Assembly (NCBI GenBank): GCA_963798435.1
Contig: CAWCTF010000003.1
Coordinates: 62,001-126,000 of the forward strand
Reading direction: 5' to 3'
Source of the DNA: JALHST01 sp963798435
GTDB lineage: Bacteria > Bacteroidota > Bacteroidia > Flavobacteriales > Flavobacteriaceae
Length of the DNA stretch: 64,000 nt
In this document: one piece after another, positions 17,392-25,608 of the stretch
Layout of the letters: every line of letters starts with the position of its first letter
Position numbering within the stretch: position 1 is the stretch's first letter
The notes under the pieces: model-generated
Databases searched by the model: none
Seen by the model: only the letters and a program-made list of their open reading frames with translations
What the model was told of the DNA's origin: nothing
Position numbers and translations under genes: made by a program

Positions 17392-18075
17392 ATGACCGAT
17401 ACGATTTTGGAGTTGAAGAATGCTGCCATTTTTCAGATGGAGAGCCTGGTACTGAACGAGGTAAGTCTGGAGGTAAAAAAGGGGGAGTTCGTATACCTCA
17501 TCGGGAAGACCGGAAGTGGAAAAAGTAGTTTTATGAAGACTTTGTACGGCGACCTGCCCTTGCGGGAAGGCATGGGCCATATTGTCGGTTTCGACCTGAA
17601 GACCTTGAAGGAAAGGGATATTCCTTTTCTTCGCCGCAGGCTCGGCATCGTATTTCAGGATTTTAAGTTGTTGCCTGATCGGAACATAAACAATAACCTA
17701 TCATTTGTATTAAAGGCCACTGGATGGACCGATCAAGGTAAAATGAACCTACAGATCGAAGATGTACTTAGCAAGGTAGGAATGAAGACGAAGGGCTTTA
17801 AATTCCCACATGAACTTTCGGGCGGTGAGCAGCAGCGCATCGCTATCGCGAGGGCATTGCTCAATGATCCTGAATTGATCCTGGCCGATGAGCCTACTGG
17901 AAATTTAGATCCCCAAACCAGTGTCGAGGTGATGAAGGTATTACAGGATATCAATAAATCAGGCCGCACCATTTTGATGGCAACACACGATTATGCCCTT
18001 ATATTGAAATACCCTTCTAAAACGTTAAAATGTGACGGGAATAAGGTATTCGAGGTTGTTCAACGCGCGGTATAA
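17392..18075 (+). CDS. ftsE: cell-division ATP-binding protein FtsE
   Basis: A 227-aa ABC ATPase with Walker A GKTGSGKSS near residue 38, Q-loop VFQDFKLLPDRN, signature LSGGEQQRIAIARA near 141, Walker B LILADEPTGNLD and switch His in MATHDYALI. The short length, the LLPDRN segment after the Q-loop and the C-terminal PSKTLKCDGNKVFEV match Bacteroidota FtsE, partner of FtsX in activating division-site peptidoglycan hydrolases. ftsX is not adjacent. It could instead be a MacB-type ATPase, but it differs clearly from the two ATPases of the downstream permease run. Confidence 0.8.
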   Translation: MTDTILELKNAAIFQMESLVLNEVSLEVKKGEFVYLIGKTGSGKSSFMKTLYGDLPLREGMGHIVGFDLKTLKERDIPFLRRRLGIVFQDFKLLPDRNINNNLSFVLKATGWTDQGKMNLQIEDVLSKVGMKTKGFKFPHELSGGEQQRIAIARALLNDPELILADEPTGNLDPQTSVEVMKVLQDINKSGRTILMATHDYALILKYPSKTLKCDGNKVFEVVQRAV

Positions 18076-18121
18076 ATGGATTGTCTTGTTGTCCCAAATT
18101 TCTGAGCGTTGGCCCTAGGCC

Positions 18122-19471
18122 TTAGAATGTCATAACAAAGGAGGTTTCTTGATTTGGGACCGAATGCACCTTTAGGCTTCCACCGTGCAATCGCATGATT
18201 TGTTTCGAAAGACTTAGGCCGATACCGGTTCCTGTATGTTTTGTTGTAAAAAAGGGCACAAAGATCTCTTCGATTATTTCGACTGGGATACCAGGGCCAT
18301 TGTCCCATACCTCAATGAATTTTTTACCTTCCTTATTAATTGCGGCGGTGATCTTAATGATTCCTTGCTCATCATCTGTAAGGGAGTGCAACGCATTTTT
18401 ACATAGGTTTACCAAAACCTGGGATATTTGTTTTTCATCAATGAACAGTTCGAGTTCCTCGGGAATGGTTGCGAAAAGCAATTGAACTTTATCCTGTTCA
18501 TCGTGTTGCCCCATTAATACGTGTACCCTTCCTAACAATTTTGCAGCCTTAATAATTTCTCGATCCGGTTCGGGAACATTCAGCAAGGTGCGATATGATT
18601 GAACAAAGCTAATCAAGTCTTTTCCCTGTTCATGAATAACCTCTAAGCCCTTGGTCGTATTCATAATCAGGTCTTTCTGATATTTGTCATTGAGGGCGGT
18701 ACCCTTTACAGGTTTAAAATATTTCAAGAGCGATTCTGAGATGGATGTAATGGGCGCAATGGTATTCATGATCTCGTGGGTCAAGACCCTGATCAAGCGC
18801 ACCCATGAATCTGTTTCCTTTTCATCGAGCTCTTGATGAATATCCTGCACAACTACCAGAAGAAGATCCTCGTTATCAATCGTAATCGCAGTAGCCTTAA
18901 GCGATAGTTGGCGCCGTTCCCGTTCGTTGGTAAGTTGAAAAAGCTTTCTGTCGAAGGGATGTAATGTTTCAAACAACGCATAAAGATTTTCGTCTACTTG
19001 CGATAATTGTTTGATATGATTTAAGGGTCTATGATTTAATAAGCGTTCGACCGTCAGGTTCGAAAATATAATATGTCCTTTTTTGTTAAAGGTCATGATG
19101 CCGATATCGGCTTGTTTTAAAATCTCCTGATAATATTGCTCCTGGGTCTGTTTCTTCAAATGAATGGCCTGTATCATCCCATTGAGCATATTTAGACTGT
19201 GATTCAGCTCTTCCAATGATTTTAAGTTTAGCTTTTCGGGAAAGCGCAAGGTAAAATCCTCATTTTTTATCGCGTCGAAGAAGTAGGCTATTTTGCGATT
19301 GGTGTGGTTGACATATCGAATCAGGTATGAAGTCTGAACAATCAAAAGGATCAGGAAAAAAAATGCCCAGACATAGTGTTTATCAAATGAAAAATAAGCA
19401 AGTCCGAAAGCGGTAAGCGTAATTAGGACAATACGGAACAATAATTGAAGATAAATATTTCGGCTTACCAT
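18122..19471 (-). CDS. membrane sensor histidine kinase (NtrB-like)
   Basis: A 449-aa two-component kinase. Two TM helices near residues 10-27 and 33-52 enclose only a few periplasmic residues, so it probably senses within the membrane or through partners. Then come a HAMP-like linker, a PAS-like domain (~113-215, ADIGIMTFNKKGHIIFSN), and an H-box VLTHEIMNTIAPITS with the phospho-acceptor His232. The HATPase domain has N-box VLVNLCKNALHSL, G1 EVWDNGPGIP, F-box PFFTTK and G2 GTGIGLSLSKQIM. It pairs with the sigma-54-type regulator at 20265-21629. The two would form one minus-strand operon but for the ~750-bp repeat array between them. Confidence 0.93.
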   Translation of the reverse strand: MVSRNIYLQLLFRIVLITLTAFGLAYFSFDKHYVWAFFFLILLIVQTSYLIRYVNHTNRKIAYFFDAIKNEDFTLRFPEKLNLKSLEELNHSLNMLNGMIQAIHLKKQTQEQYYQEILKQADIGIMTFNKKGHIIFSNLTVERLLNHRPLNHIKQLSQVDENLYALFETLHPFDRKLFQLTNERERRQLSLKATAITIDNEDLLLVVVQDIHQELDEKETDSWVRLIRVLTHEIMNTIAPITSISESLLKYFKPVKGTALNDKYQKDLIMNTTKGLEVIHEQGKDLISFVQSYRTLLNVPEPDREIIKAAKLLGRVHVLMGQHDEQDKVQLLFATIPEELELFIDEKQISQVLVNLCKNALHSLTDDEQGIIKITAAINKEGKKFIEVWDNGPGIPVEIIEEIFVPFFTTKHTGTGIGLSLSKQIMRLHGGSLKVHSVPNQETSFVMTF

Positions 19472-19511
19472 TATTTTGAAAGTTCAGACTATACGTATTA
19501 TTAAAAGGTGC

Positions 19512-20264
19512 TTTATGAAGTTTTGGATCGATTTTACTGCTTACTGTCAGCTTACTGTTCACTGATCACTGTTCACTGTTTACTGCTTATTGTTTACTGT
19601 TCCCTGCTTACTGTTCACTGCCTACTGTTTACTGTTCACTGCCCACTTCCAACTTCGTACTTCGTAGCTCGTATTTCCCACTGTCTACAGCCTACTGCCT
19701 ACTGTTTACTGTTTACTGCCTACTGCCTACTGTTTACTGCCTACTGCCTACTGTTTACTGCCTACTGCCTACTGTTTACTGCTTACTGCCAACTTCCTCG
19801 TACTTCGTACCTCGTATTTCCCACTGCCTACTGCCTACTGTTTACTGCCTACTGTTTACTGTTTACTGTTCACTGCCCACTTCCAACTTCGTACTTCTTA
19901 GCTCGTATTTCCCACTGTCTACAGCCTACTGCCTACTGCCTACTGTTTACTGCCTACTGTTCACTGCCCACTTCCAACTTCGTACTTCGTACCTCGTATT
20001 TCCCACTGCCTACTACCTACTGCCTACTGTTTACTGTTTACTGTTTACTGTTTACTGCCTACTGTTTACTGTTCACTGCCCACTTCCAACTTCGTACTTC
20101 GTACCTCGTATTTCCCACTGCCTACTGCCTACTGTTTACTGCCTACTGCTTACTGTTCACTGCCTACTTCCAACTTCGTACTTCGTACCTCGTATTTCCC
20201 ACTGCCTACTACCTACTGTTCACTGCCTACTGTTTACTGCTAACTGTTCACTGCTAACTGCTCA
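19512..20264. repeat. ~750-bp array of 7-bp tandem repeats
   Basis: The whole gap between the regulator stop and the kinase start is a degenerate heptamer array. Units on the plus strand are of the types CTACTGC, CTACTGT, TTACTGT, CCACTTC, CAACTTC, GTACTTC, GTACCTC and GTATTTC. All fit roughly n-n-A-C-T-k-C/T with the 7-bp phase mostly kept. A second-order pattern is visible: the block CAACTTC-GTACTTC-GTA(c/g)CTC-GTATTTC recurs about six times (near 19650, 19790, 19884, 19976, 20086, 20170). It gives a long stop-free plus frame (19508-20257, Cys-Leu-Leu-Phe-Thr-Ala-Tyr repeats) that is a by-product of repetition. The strand transcribed with the two-component genes is the minus strand, where every frame has stops. 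Confidence 0.93.
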
Positions 20265-21629
20265 TTACTTCCCCATTTTCTTCATCTTATTGTACAAGGT
20301 TTGTCTTGAAATACCAAGTTGTTCTGCTGCTGCGCTATAATTGCCATTATTTTGATCAAGGGCGCTGGTAATCATGGCAAGCTCCATATCCTCCAATGTA
20401 TGGAGGCCGCTCTCAACCGATATGGCCGCCTTTGAATTCAAGATAAAATCATTCGGTTTCAGTACATTGCCCTCGCTGAGTATTACAGCGCGTTCAATGG
20501 TATGTTGCAATTCACGTATATTGCCGGGCCATTGATACGCTATCAATTTTTCTAGTGCCATCTCATTTAGGCGCAATCCAAATTTACCATATTTGGCGGC
20601 AAATTTAGTCAGGTAGAAATTTGCCAATAACAACACATCGTTTTCACGATCCCGTAAGGCAGGTACCTCAATATGTATTGTATTTATGCGATACAATAAA
20701 TCTTCCCTGAAAATGCCATCGACCACCATCTGGGCCAAGTTGCAATTGGTAGCACAGACCAACCGAATGTCTACCGAAATGGGTTTGTTGGCACCTACAC
20801 GCACAATGGTCTTATTTTGAATTGCCGATAGTAATTTGGCTTGGGTCTGTAAGGACAAATTACCGATTTCGTCTAAGAACAAGGTGCCCCCACTGGCGGC
20901 TTCGAACTTCCCTGCCCGATCCTCCTTTGCATCTGTAAATGATCCCTTAACATGACCGAAGAGTTCACTTTCAAAAAGACTCTCGGAAATTGAACCCATA
21001 TCTACTGCGATAAAAACCTCATTGTGCCTGATAGACATGCGATGTAGCTCCCTTGCTATAAGCTCCTTCCCGGTGCCATTTTCACCAGTAATCAATACAT
21101 TTACATCGGTTTTGGCCACTTTCCGTGTCAAATTCAAAACTGCGTTCAGGGCTTTTGAATCTCCTACGATATGGTTGTGATCATAATTTATTAGCTGCTT
21201 TAGGTTACTCTCCTGCTGTTTTAGCTTATGAATTTCCTTTAATGATTTTCTAAGTTCAAATGCTGATCGCACGGTTGCCAGCAACTTTTCATTGTTCCAC
21301 GGTTTCAATATAAAGTCTGAAGCACCCTCCTTCAGCGCGCGCACTGCCAAATCGACTGCTCCATAAGCGGTCATCATGATTACAGAGGTCTGAGGCGTCT
21401 TCTTTCTAATTTCCCGTAGCCAAAAAAGGCCTTCGTTGCCCGTATTCACCCCGGCCGAAAAATTCATATCCAACAAGATGATGTCGACATCGGCCAAGTT
21501 GGGATAAGAAGCCAGTTGGTTGGGATTGGGCATGATACTAACATGCTTATAATCAAACTGTAACAAGATTTCAAGTGCGCTTAAAACGCTTTTATTATCA
21601 TCAACGATCAAGATTTTCGCGTCGAGCAT
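20265..21629 (-). CDS. sigma-54-type response regulator (NtrC family)
   Basis: A 454-aa regulator in three parts. Receiver (1-~125): acidic pair D10/D11, phospho-acceptor D54 in LLDMNF, Thr in MTAYG, Lys in LKPW. AAA+ domain (~145-375): Walker A ITGENGTGKELIA, sigma-54 contact loop GSFTDA where the classic sequence is GAFTGA, Walker B GGTLFLDEIGNL, and LLYRINTIHIEVPALRDR. Fis-type HTH at the C-terminus: NYSAAAEQLGISRQTLYNKMKKM. Phosphorylation by the adjacent kinase probably drives oligomerisation and activation of RpoN promoters. It is divergent from the tolC-like gene over a 298-bp gap holding two inverted repeats, so the export operon is the likely target (inference). Confidence 0.93.
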   Translation of the reverse strand: MLDAKILIVDDNKSVLSALEILLQFDYKHVSIMPNPNQLASYPNLADVDIILLDMNFSAGVNTGNEGLFWLREIRKKTPQTSVIMMTAYGAVDLAVRALKEGASDFILKPWNNEKLLATVRSAFELRKSLKEIHKLKQQESNLKQLINYDHNHIVGDSKALNAVLNLTRKVAKTDVNVLITGENGTGKELIARELHRMSIRHNEVFIAVDMGSISESLFESELFGHVKGSFTDAKEDRAGKFEAASGGTLFLDEIGNLSLQTQAKLLSAIQNKTIVRVGANKPISVDIRLVCATNCNLAQMVVDGIFREDLLYRINTIHIEVPALRDRENDVLLLANFYLTKFAAKYGKFGLRLNEMALEKLIAYQWPGNIRELQHTIERAVILSEGNVLKPNDFILNSKAAISVESGLHTLEDMELAMITSALDQNNGNYSAAAEQLGISRQTLYNKMKKMGK

Positions 21630-21785
21630 TTTAAGATGTTATTGAGTTAAGGTTTTCGAATTTGACACTCCGTCATTGAGTTTCTCGCAGAGCCATTCAA
21701 AAAATGTGCCCATTTTGTGAAAATCCTCCAAGGCCCAACATTAGGTAGATAAAGCTACGACTTGTATTTAGCATATAAAACAAAG

Positions 21786-21802
21786 TGTCAATATTTTTGA
21801 CA
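21786..21802. promoter_or_regulatory. inverted repeat 1, candidate activator site
   Basis: A perfect inverted repeat TGTCAA-n5-TTGACA. Its centre is ~134 bp upstream of the tolC-like ATG, in the gap to the divergent NtrC-like regulator. The position suits an enhancer site for a sigma-54 activator. It could instead be a site for another dimeric regulator. Confidence 0.5.
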
Positions 21803-21806
21803 ATAT

Positions 21807-21825
21807 CTGTACAACTATTTTACAG
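21807..21825. promoter_or_regulatory. inverted repeat 2, candidate activator site
   Basis: CTGTACAACTATTTTACAG: 8-bp arms around CTA, 7 of 8 positions symmetric. Its centre is 22 bp (about two helical turns) from that of inverted repeat 1, as for paired dimer sites on one DNA face. The sequence differs from repeat 1, so the two need not bind the same protein. Confidence 0.45.
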
Positions 21826-21884
21826 TGCTGGACACCAATCTAGATAGTTTTAATACTAACTATTTGATTATCAATTTTTTATAA

Positions 21885-21917
21885 TTGTGGCATAAGAATG
21901 GTAAACGTTGTGGCATA
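21885..21917 (+). promoter_or_regulatory. repeated TTGTGGCATA, possible sigma-54 -24 elements
   Basis: TTGTGGCATA occurs at 21885-21894 and again at 21908-21917, just before the tolC-like start at 21928. TGGCAT with the GG pair fits the -24 half of the RpoN consensus (TGGCAC-n5-TTGC). The expected -12 TTGC is not matched: TGGT follows the first copy and AACA the second. Weak candidate only. Confidence 0.3.
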
Positions 21918-21927
21918 CCAATAACAT

Positions 21928-23268
21928 ATGATTACCCTTTTTAGAATATTGATCGTCTTACTCTTAACTGCCTTGACCCATCTGGCCGCCCAAACTTCTT
22001 GGTCCCTGGATGACTGCGTGTCCTACGCCCTTGAGCATAACTTGCAGCTGAATGATTTTAAATATGTAAAGGATTCGGGCAGGGAAACTTTTCGACAGTC
22101 GATACGGGATTTACTCCCCAACATCGGGGGCGAATCTTCCTATGTCATCAGTTATGGGCGCTCGACTGACCCCTTTACCAATGATATTGTCAATTCCGAT
22201 TTTTTCAATAACAATTATTCACTCAATGCTTCGATGGATCTCTTTCAGGGATTCCAAAAATTAAATTCGATCCGAGCCTCGAAATTTTTGTACCAGGCGA
22301 CGATGGAAGATCTGGAACAACAGAAATATTTACTGGCCTTTCGCGTGATGACGGCCTACTACGACATTAAATTCTATGAAGGGCTGTTGAACAATTCAAT
22401 AGACCAATCTAAAATTTCCGAGCGCAACTATGACCTCGTCAAAAGGCAAATAGACCTTGGATTAAAAGCGGGTTCAGACTTATATGAGGCCGAGGCTACC
22501 CTGCTTGGCGATAAATTATTGGTCACCCAAAACGAGAATCTGTTGGCGGCGACCAAACTCACTTTGCTACAGGAAATGAACTTAGAGAATGTTACCGACA
22601 TTGTGCTTCAAGACAATCTCGAATTCGTTGAAAATATATCCCCGGACATCGATATCGATTCGGTTTTTAATACGGCCAAAGGTTTTATCCCCATATTAAA
22701 ATCAAAGGAACTTCGTGCAAAAGCAGCCAAGAAGGAGCTTCAGGCAGCTAGGGGCGGACTCTATCCGGCCATTTCAATTTTTTCTGGGTATAGTACAGGG
22801 TATTATGAAACCACTATCGATACGTTGGGCGTTATAATTCCCTTTAAAAATCAGTTTAAGGATAACGCATCGCACTATATTGGCGCGTCAATTACAATTC
22901 CTATCAGCTATGGTTGGTCGCGCCGTTCAAAGGTGAAACAGCAGAAAATAAACCTGGCACGCGCTCAAAACAGCGTTGATTTGCAAGAGCAGGAACTTTT
23001 TAAGATTATTCAACAGTTGGTGCAACAGAACGATGCATTTCAAGTGGAAACTGAGCAGAGCACTAAAAAAATGGAGGCCCAAGCTTTGGCATTTGAAATC
23101 GCACAGAAGAAATATGAGAAAGGTTTGATAAATGCATTGGAGCTTTTTCAAGCGAAGAACTTATACGGCACCGCACAGAATGAAAACCTACAAGTACGTA
23201 TCAAACTACAGTTGAATCAAAAGACACTCGATTTTTATCGCGGCTTGCCCGTGTTCACAATAAACTAA
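21928..23268 (+). CDS. TolC-family outer-membrane efflux protein
   Basis: A 446-aa protein with signal peptide MITLFRILIVLLLTALTHLAAQ. The mature part begins TSWSLDDCVSYALEHNLQLND, the usual start of OEP/TolC proteins. It has two OEP repeats with long amphipathic helices (YDLVKRQIDLGLKAGSDLYEAEATLLGDKL and the paired FEIAQKKYEKGLINALELFQAKNLYG) and strand regions for the barrel (YIGASITIPISYGWSRR). It would trimerise as the outer-membrane exit duct. First gene of the 38-kb run; the adaptor gene follows after 214 bp. Divergent from the NtrC-like regulator. Confidence 0.92.
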   Translation: MITLFRILIVLLLTALTHLAAQTSWSLDDCVSYALEHNLQLNDFKYVKDSGRETFRQSIRDLLPNIGGESSYVISYGRSTDPFTNDIVNSDFFNNNYSLNASMDLFQGFQKLNSIRASKFLYQATMEDLEQQKYLLAFRVMTAYYDIKFYEGLLNNSIDQSKISERNYDLVKRQIDLGLKAGSDLYEAEATLLGDKLLVTQNENLLAATKLTLLQEMNLENVTDIVLQDNLEFVENISPDIDIDSVFNTAKGFIPILKSKELRAKAAKKELQAARGGLYPAISIFSGYSTGYYETTIDTLGVIIPFKNQFKDNASHYIGASITIPISYGWSRRSKVKQQKINLARAQNSVDLQEQELFKIIQQLVQQNDAFQVETEQSTKKMEAQALAFEIAQKKYEKGLINALELFQAKNLYGTAQNENLQVRIKLQLNQKTLDFYRGLPVFTIN

Positions 23269-23332
23269 CATCAACATTAAAAAGGGAAGACAATAGACGA
23301 AAGACAAAAGAACAACGAGTTAGGAAAAAACA

Positions 23333-23396
23333 GAAAGGGCGAGATTTCCGAATCGCATAGCAGCGGTCACACCATCGCTAAGTAGCTGGCCCTTTC
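23333..23396. other. structured intergenic element between tolC-like and adaptor genes
   Basis: An outer stem GAAAGGGC (23333-23340) pairs with GCCCTTTC (23389-23396). Inside are two hairpins: GATT-TCCG-AATC (23343-23354) and AGCGGT-CACACC-ATCGCT (23362-23379, one G-U pair). It can fold as a three-way junction. It could be an mRNA processing or attenuation element, or a dispersed palindromic repeat. Function not shown. Confidence 0.4.
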
Positions 23397-23482
23397 CAGA
23401 AACACGAGGTAACCTTTAGAAGTTCGTTTAGCGGCAGATTGAAGCTTCATGAAGTATCATGACGCAATAAACAAAATACAAT

Positions 23483-24733
23483 ATGGATATAAAACTAGAA
23501 AAGAAAAAAGGATTACGGCCCAAACATTATGGGTACATTGCCCTTGGGCTATTGTTACTTTTTGTAGCATGGAAAATGATTTTCAGCCCGTCAGTATCCA
23601 CCTTTCGAACCGAAAAGGACAAACTTACCATTGCCGATGTAACCCAGGGAAAATTTGATGATTACATCACCATCAATGGAAATGTCGCCCCCATTGCTAC
23701 TATTTACATGGACGCCTATGAGGGAGGGCGTGTGGCCGAAAAATTGATAGAGGAAGGCGCGATGGTAAAAGAAGGAGATATCATCCTGAAATTGGAGAAC
23801 ATGAACTTGTACGAGGATATTCTACAAAGCGAGAGTAATTTGGCATTGAAACAGAACGACTTGCGCTCCACAAAACTCAATTTTGACTCCCGCCAGGTCG
23901 AAGGCCGAAAATCATTGGCAACCGCCAGTACAGACCTTCAAAAACAGAAGCGGAACTTTGAACAGAATCAGGCACTTTATGATGATCAACTTATTTCTAA
24001 GGAGGTCTATTTGACTTCTAAGGAAAACTATGAGCTTTCCCAGAAACAATTTGAAATTATAAAACTACAGACCGAAAACGATGATGAATTGCGCAAGACT
24101 TCCTTGACCGGTCTCGATGCCGATTTGGCACGAATGCAGAAAACATTGGGCATGGTGTATCAACGCTTGGATCATTTAAACGTTCGCGCTCCTGCGGATG
24201 GGCAGCTAGGATTTCTGGATGCTGAAATTGGCCAAAATATAGACCAAGGGCAGCGTATCGGTCAGATCAACGTGCTGACCGACTATAAAATCGAGGCCGC
24301 TATCGATGAACATTATATCGACCGTGTCATTCGAGATCTCACGGCACTCCTCGAACGAAATGGAAATGACTATCCACTCCGAGTCCGAAAGGTCTATCCC
24401 GAAGTGCGTAATGGCAAGTTCAAGGTCGATCTGGTATTTACCGGTGAAAAACCAGAAACCATTCGCACTGGGCAGAGTTATAACATTAAATTGCAATTGG
24501 GGGAATCGAGTGACGCACTCCTCTTGCCAAAAGGAAGCTTCTTTCAAAGCACTGGAGGCCAGTGGATCTATGTAGTCGGCCCAAATGGTGACGAAGCCTT
24601 ACGCCGTACCATCAGGATCGGGAAGCAGAACTCACGATATTATGAAGTCCTTGAAGGACTCCAGGCCGGTGAAAAAGTAATCACCAGCAATTATGATAGC
24701 TTTGGGGATGCCGAACGCATCGTGTTGAAATAA
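23483..24733 (+). CDS. HlyD/MacA-like periplasmic adaptor subunit
   Basis: A 416-aa membrane-fusion protein. One N-terminal TM helix (residues ~20-38, GYIALGLLLLFVAWKMI) anchors it in the inner membrane; there is no lipobox. The barrel-sandwich half-motif follows (IYMDAYEGGRVAEKLIEEGAMVKEGDIIL), then a long coiled-coil hairpin (~100-205, ESNLALKQNDLRSTKLNFD...), the second lipoyl half (LNVRAPADGQLGFLDAEIGQNIDQGQ), a beta-barrel domain and a membrane-proximal domain (LQAGEKVITSNYDSFGDAERIV). It would bridge the permease(s) to the TolC-like duct. Start: ATG at 23483, directly before the TM segment. Confidence 0.92.
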   Translation: MDIKLEKKKGLRPKHYGYIALGLLLLFVAWKMIFSPSVSTFRTEKDKLTIADVTQGKFDDYITINGNVAPIATIYMDAYEGGRVAEKLIEEGAMVKEGDIILKLENMNLYEDILQSESNLALKQNDLRSTKLNFDSRQVEGRKSLATASTDLQKQKRNFEQNQALYDDQLISKEVYLTSKENYELSQKQFEIIKLQTENDDELRKTSLTGLDADLARMQKTLGMVYQRLDHLNVRAPADGQLGFLDAEIGQNIDQGQRIGQINVLTDYKIEAAIDEHYIDRVIRDLTALLERNGNDYPLRVRKVYPEVRNGKFKVDLVFTGEKPETIRTGQSYNIKLQLGESSDALLLPKGSFFQSTGGQWIYVVGPNGDEALRRTIRIGKQNSRYYEVLEGLQAGEKVITSNYDSFGDAERIVLK

Positions 24734-24833
24734 TTGCCCGCCCAAAACCGGGAATAAAAAAATACAGAAAAGTGTCACATCCAACGATGTAGCAATGTCT
24801 TTATATCAATAAGTAAAACTAAATTAATCAAGA

Positions 24834-25529
24834 ATGATACTGATCCAGAATTTAAAAAAGAGCTTTCGCACCGAGGAAGTCGAAACCTTGGCGTTGAACA
24901 ATGTAAAACTCAAAGTCGAAGACGGCGAATTCGTCGCCATCATGGGCCCTTCCGGTTGCGGGAAATCAACCTTGCTGAATATTATCGGGATGCTCGATAA
25001 TCCTACTGAAGGCCAATATCAATTTGCAGGCCACGAAGTTGGGGGCCTCAAGGAGCGACAGCGTACCGAACTGCGAAAAGGCAATCTGGGCTTTGTATTT
25101 CAAAGCTTTAATCTTATCGACGAACTTACGGTCTTTGAAAATGTAGAGCTTCCGTTGATTTACCTTAAAATGAAAAAAGGTGAACGCAGGGAAAAGGTGA
25201 TGAAAGTCTTAGAGCGCATGAAGATCGCGCATCGTGAAAAGCATTTTCCCCATCAACTATCAGGCGGACAACAGCAGCGTGTCGCGATTGCAAGGGCGGT
25301 TGTAACTAACCCCAAGTTGATCCTGGCGGATGAGCCCACGGGTAACCTCGACTCTAAAAATGGTACCGAGGTGATGAACTTGTTGACCGAATTGAACCAG
25401 GAAGGCACCACGATTGTCATGGTGACCCACTCAGATCATGATTCGCATTATGCGCATCGCATTGTAAATCTGTTCGATGGTCAGATAGTTACCGAAAGCC
25501 ACAACAGGGCCATTGGAGCGATGATGTAA
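24834..25529 (+). CDS. MacB/LolD-type ABC ATPase (first of two)
   Basis: A 231-aa ATPase with all motifs intact: Walker A GPSGCGKST (38-46), Q-loop FVFQSFNLIDELTVFENVELPL, signature LSGGQQQRVAIARA (from 142), Walker B LILADEPTGNLDS, switch His in MVTHSDHD. It belongs to the MacB/LolD/FtsE group that drives mechanotransmission-type permeases from the cytoplasm. It lies 100 bp after the adaptor gene and 79 bp before permease 1, so it is the obvious motor for the permeases downstream. Whether it serves all thirteen is not known. Confidence 0.93.
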   Translation: MILIQNLKKSFRTEEVETLALNNVKLKVEDGEFVAIMGPSGCGKSTLLNIIGMLDNPTEGQYQFAGHEVGGLKERQRTELRKGNLGFVFQSFNLIDELTVFENVELPLIYLKMKKGERREKVMKVLERMKIAHREKHFPHQLSGGQQQRVAIARAVVTNPKLILADEPTGNLDSKNGTEVMNLLTELNQEGTTIVMVTHSDHDSHYAHRIVNLFDGQIVTESHNRAIGAMM

Positions 25530-25608
25530 CTTCAAACAATCAAAAGGGAAATGAAAATTTTCGTTTACTATCAACTAATCCGTCTCCTGTGCCTTAATAT
25601 CGAGAATC

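Noticed and set aside
17284..17580. 98-aa minus-strand frame overlapping the ftsE start
   Set aside because: Overlaps a clear ATPase and the likely divergent promoter region; no recognisable domain.
19508..20257. 249-aa plus-strand open frame rich in Cys, Leu, Phe, Tyr
   Set aside because: It is the translation of the 7-bp repeat array; a 21-bp (three-heptamer) frame gives Cys-Leu-Leu-Phe-Thr-Ala-Tyr repeats. No start signal and no non-repeat domain.
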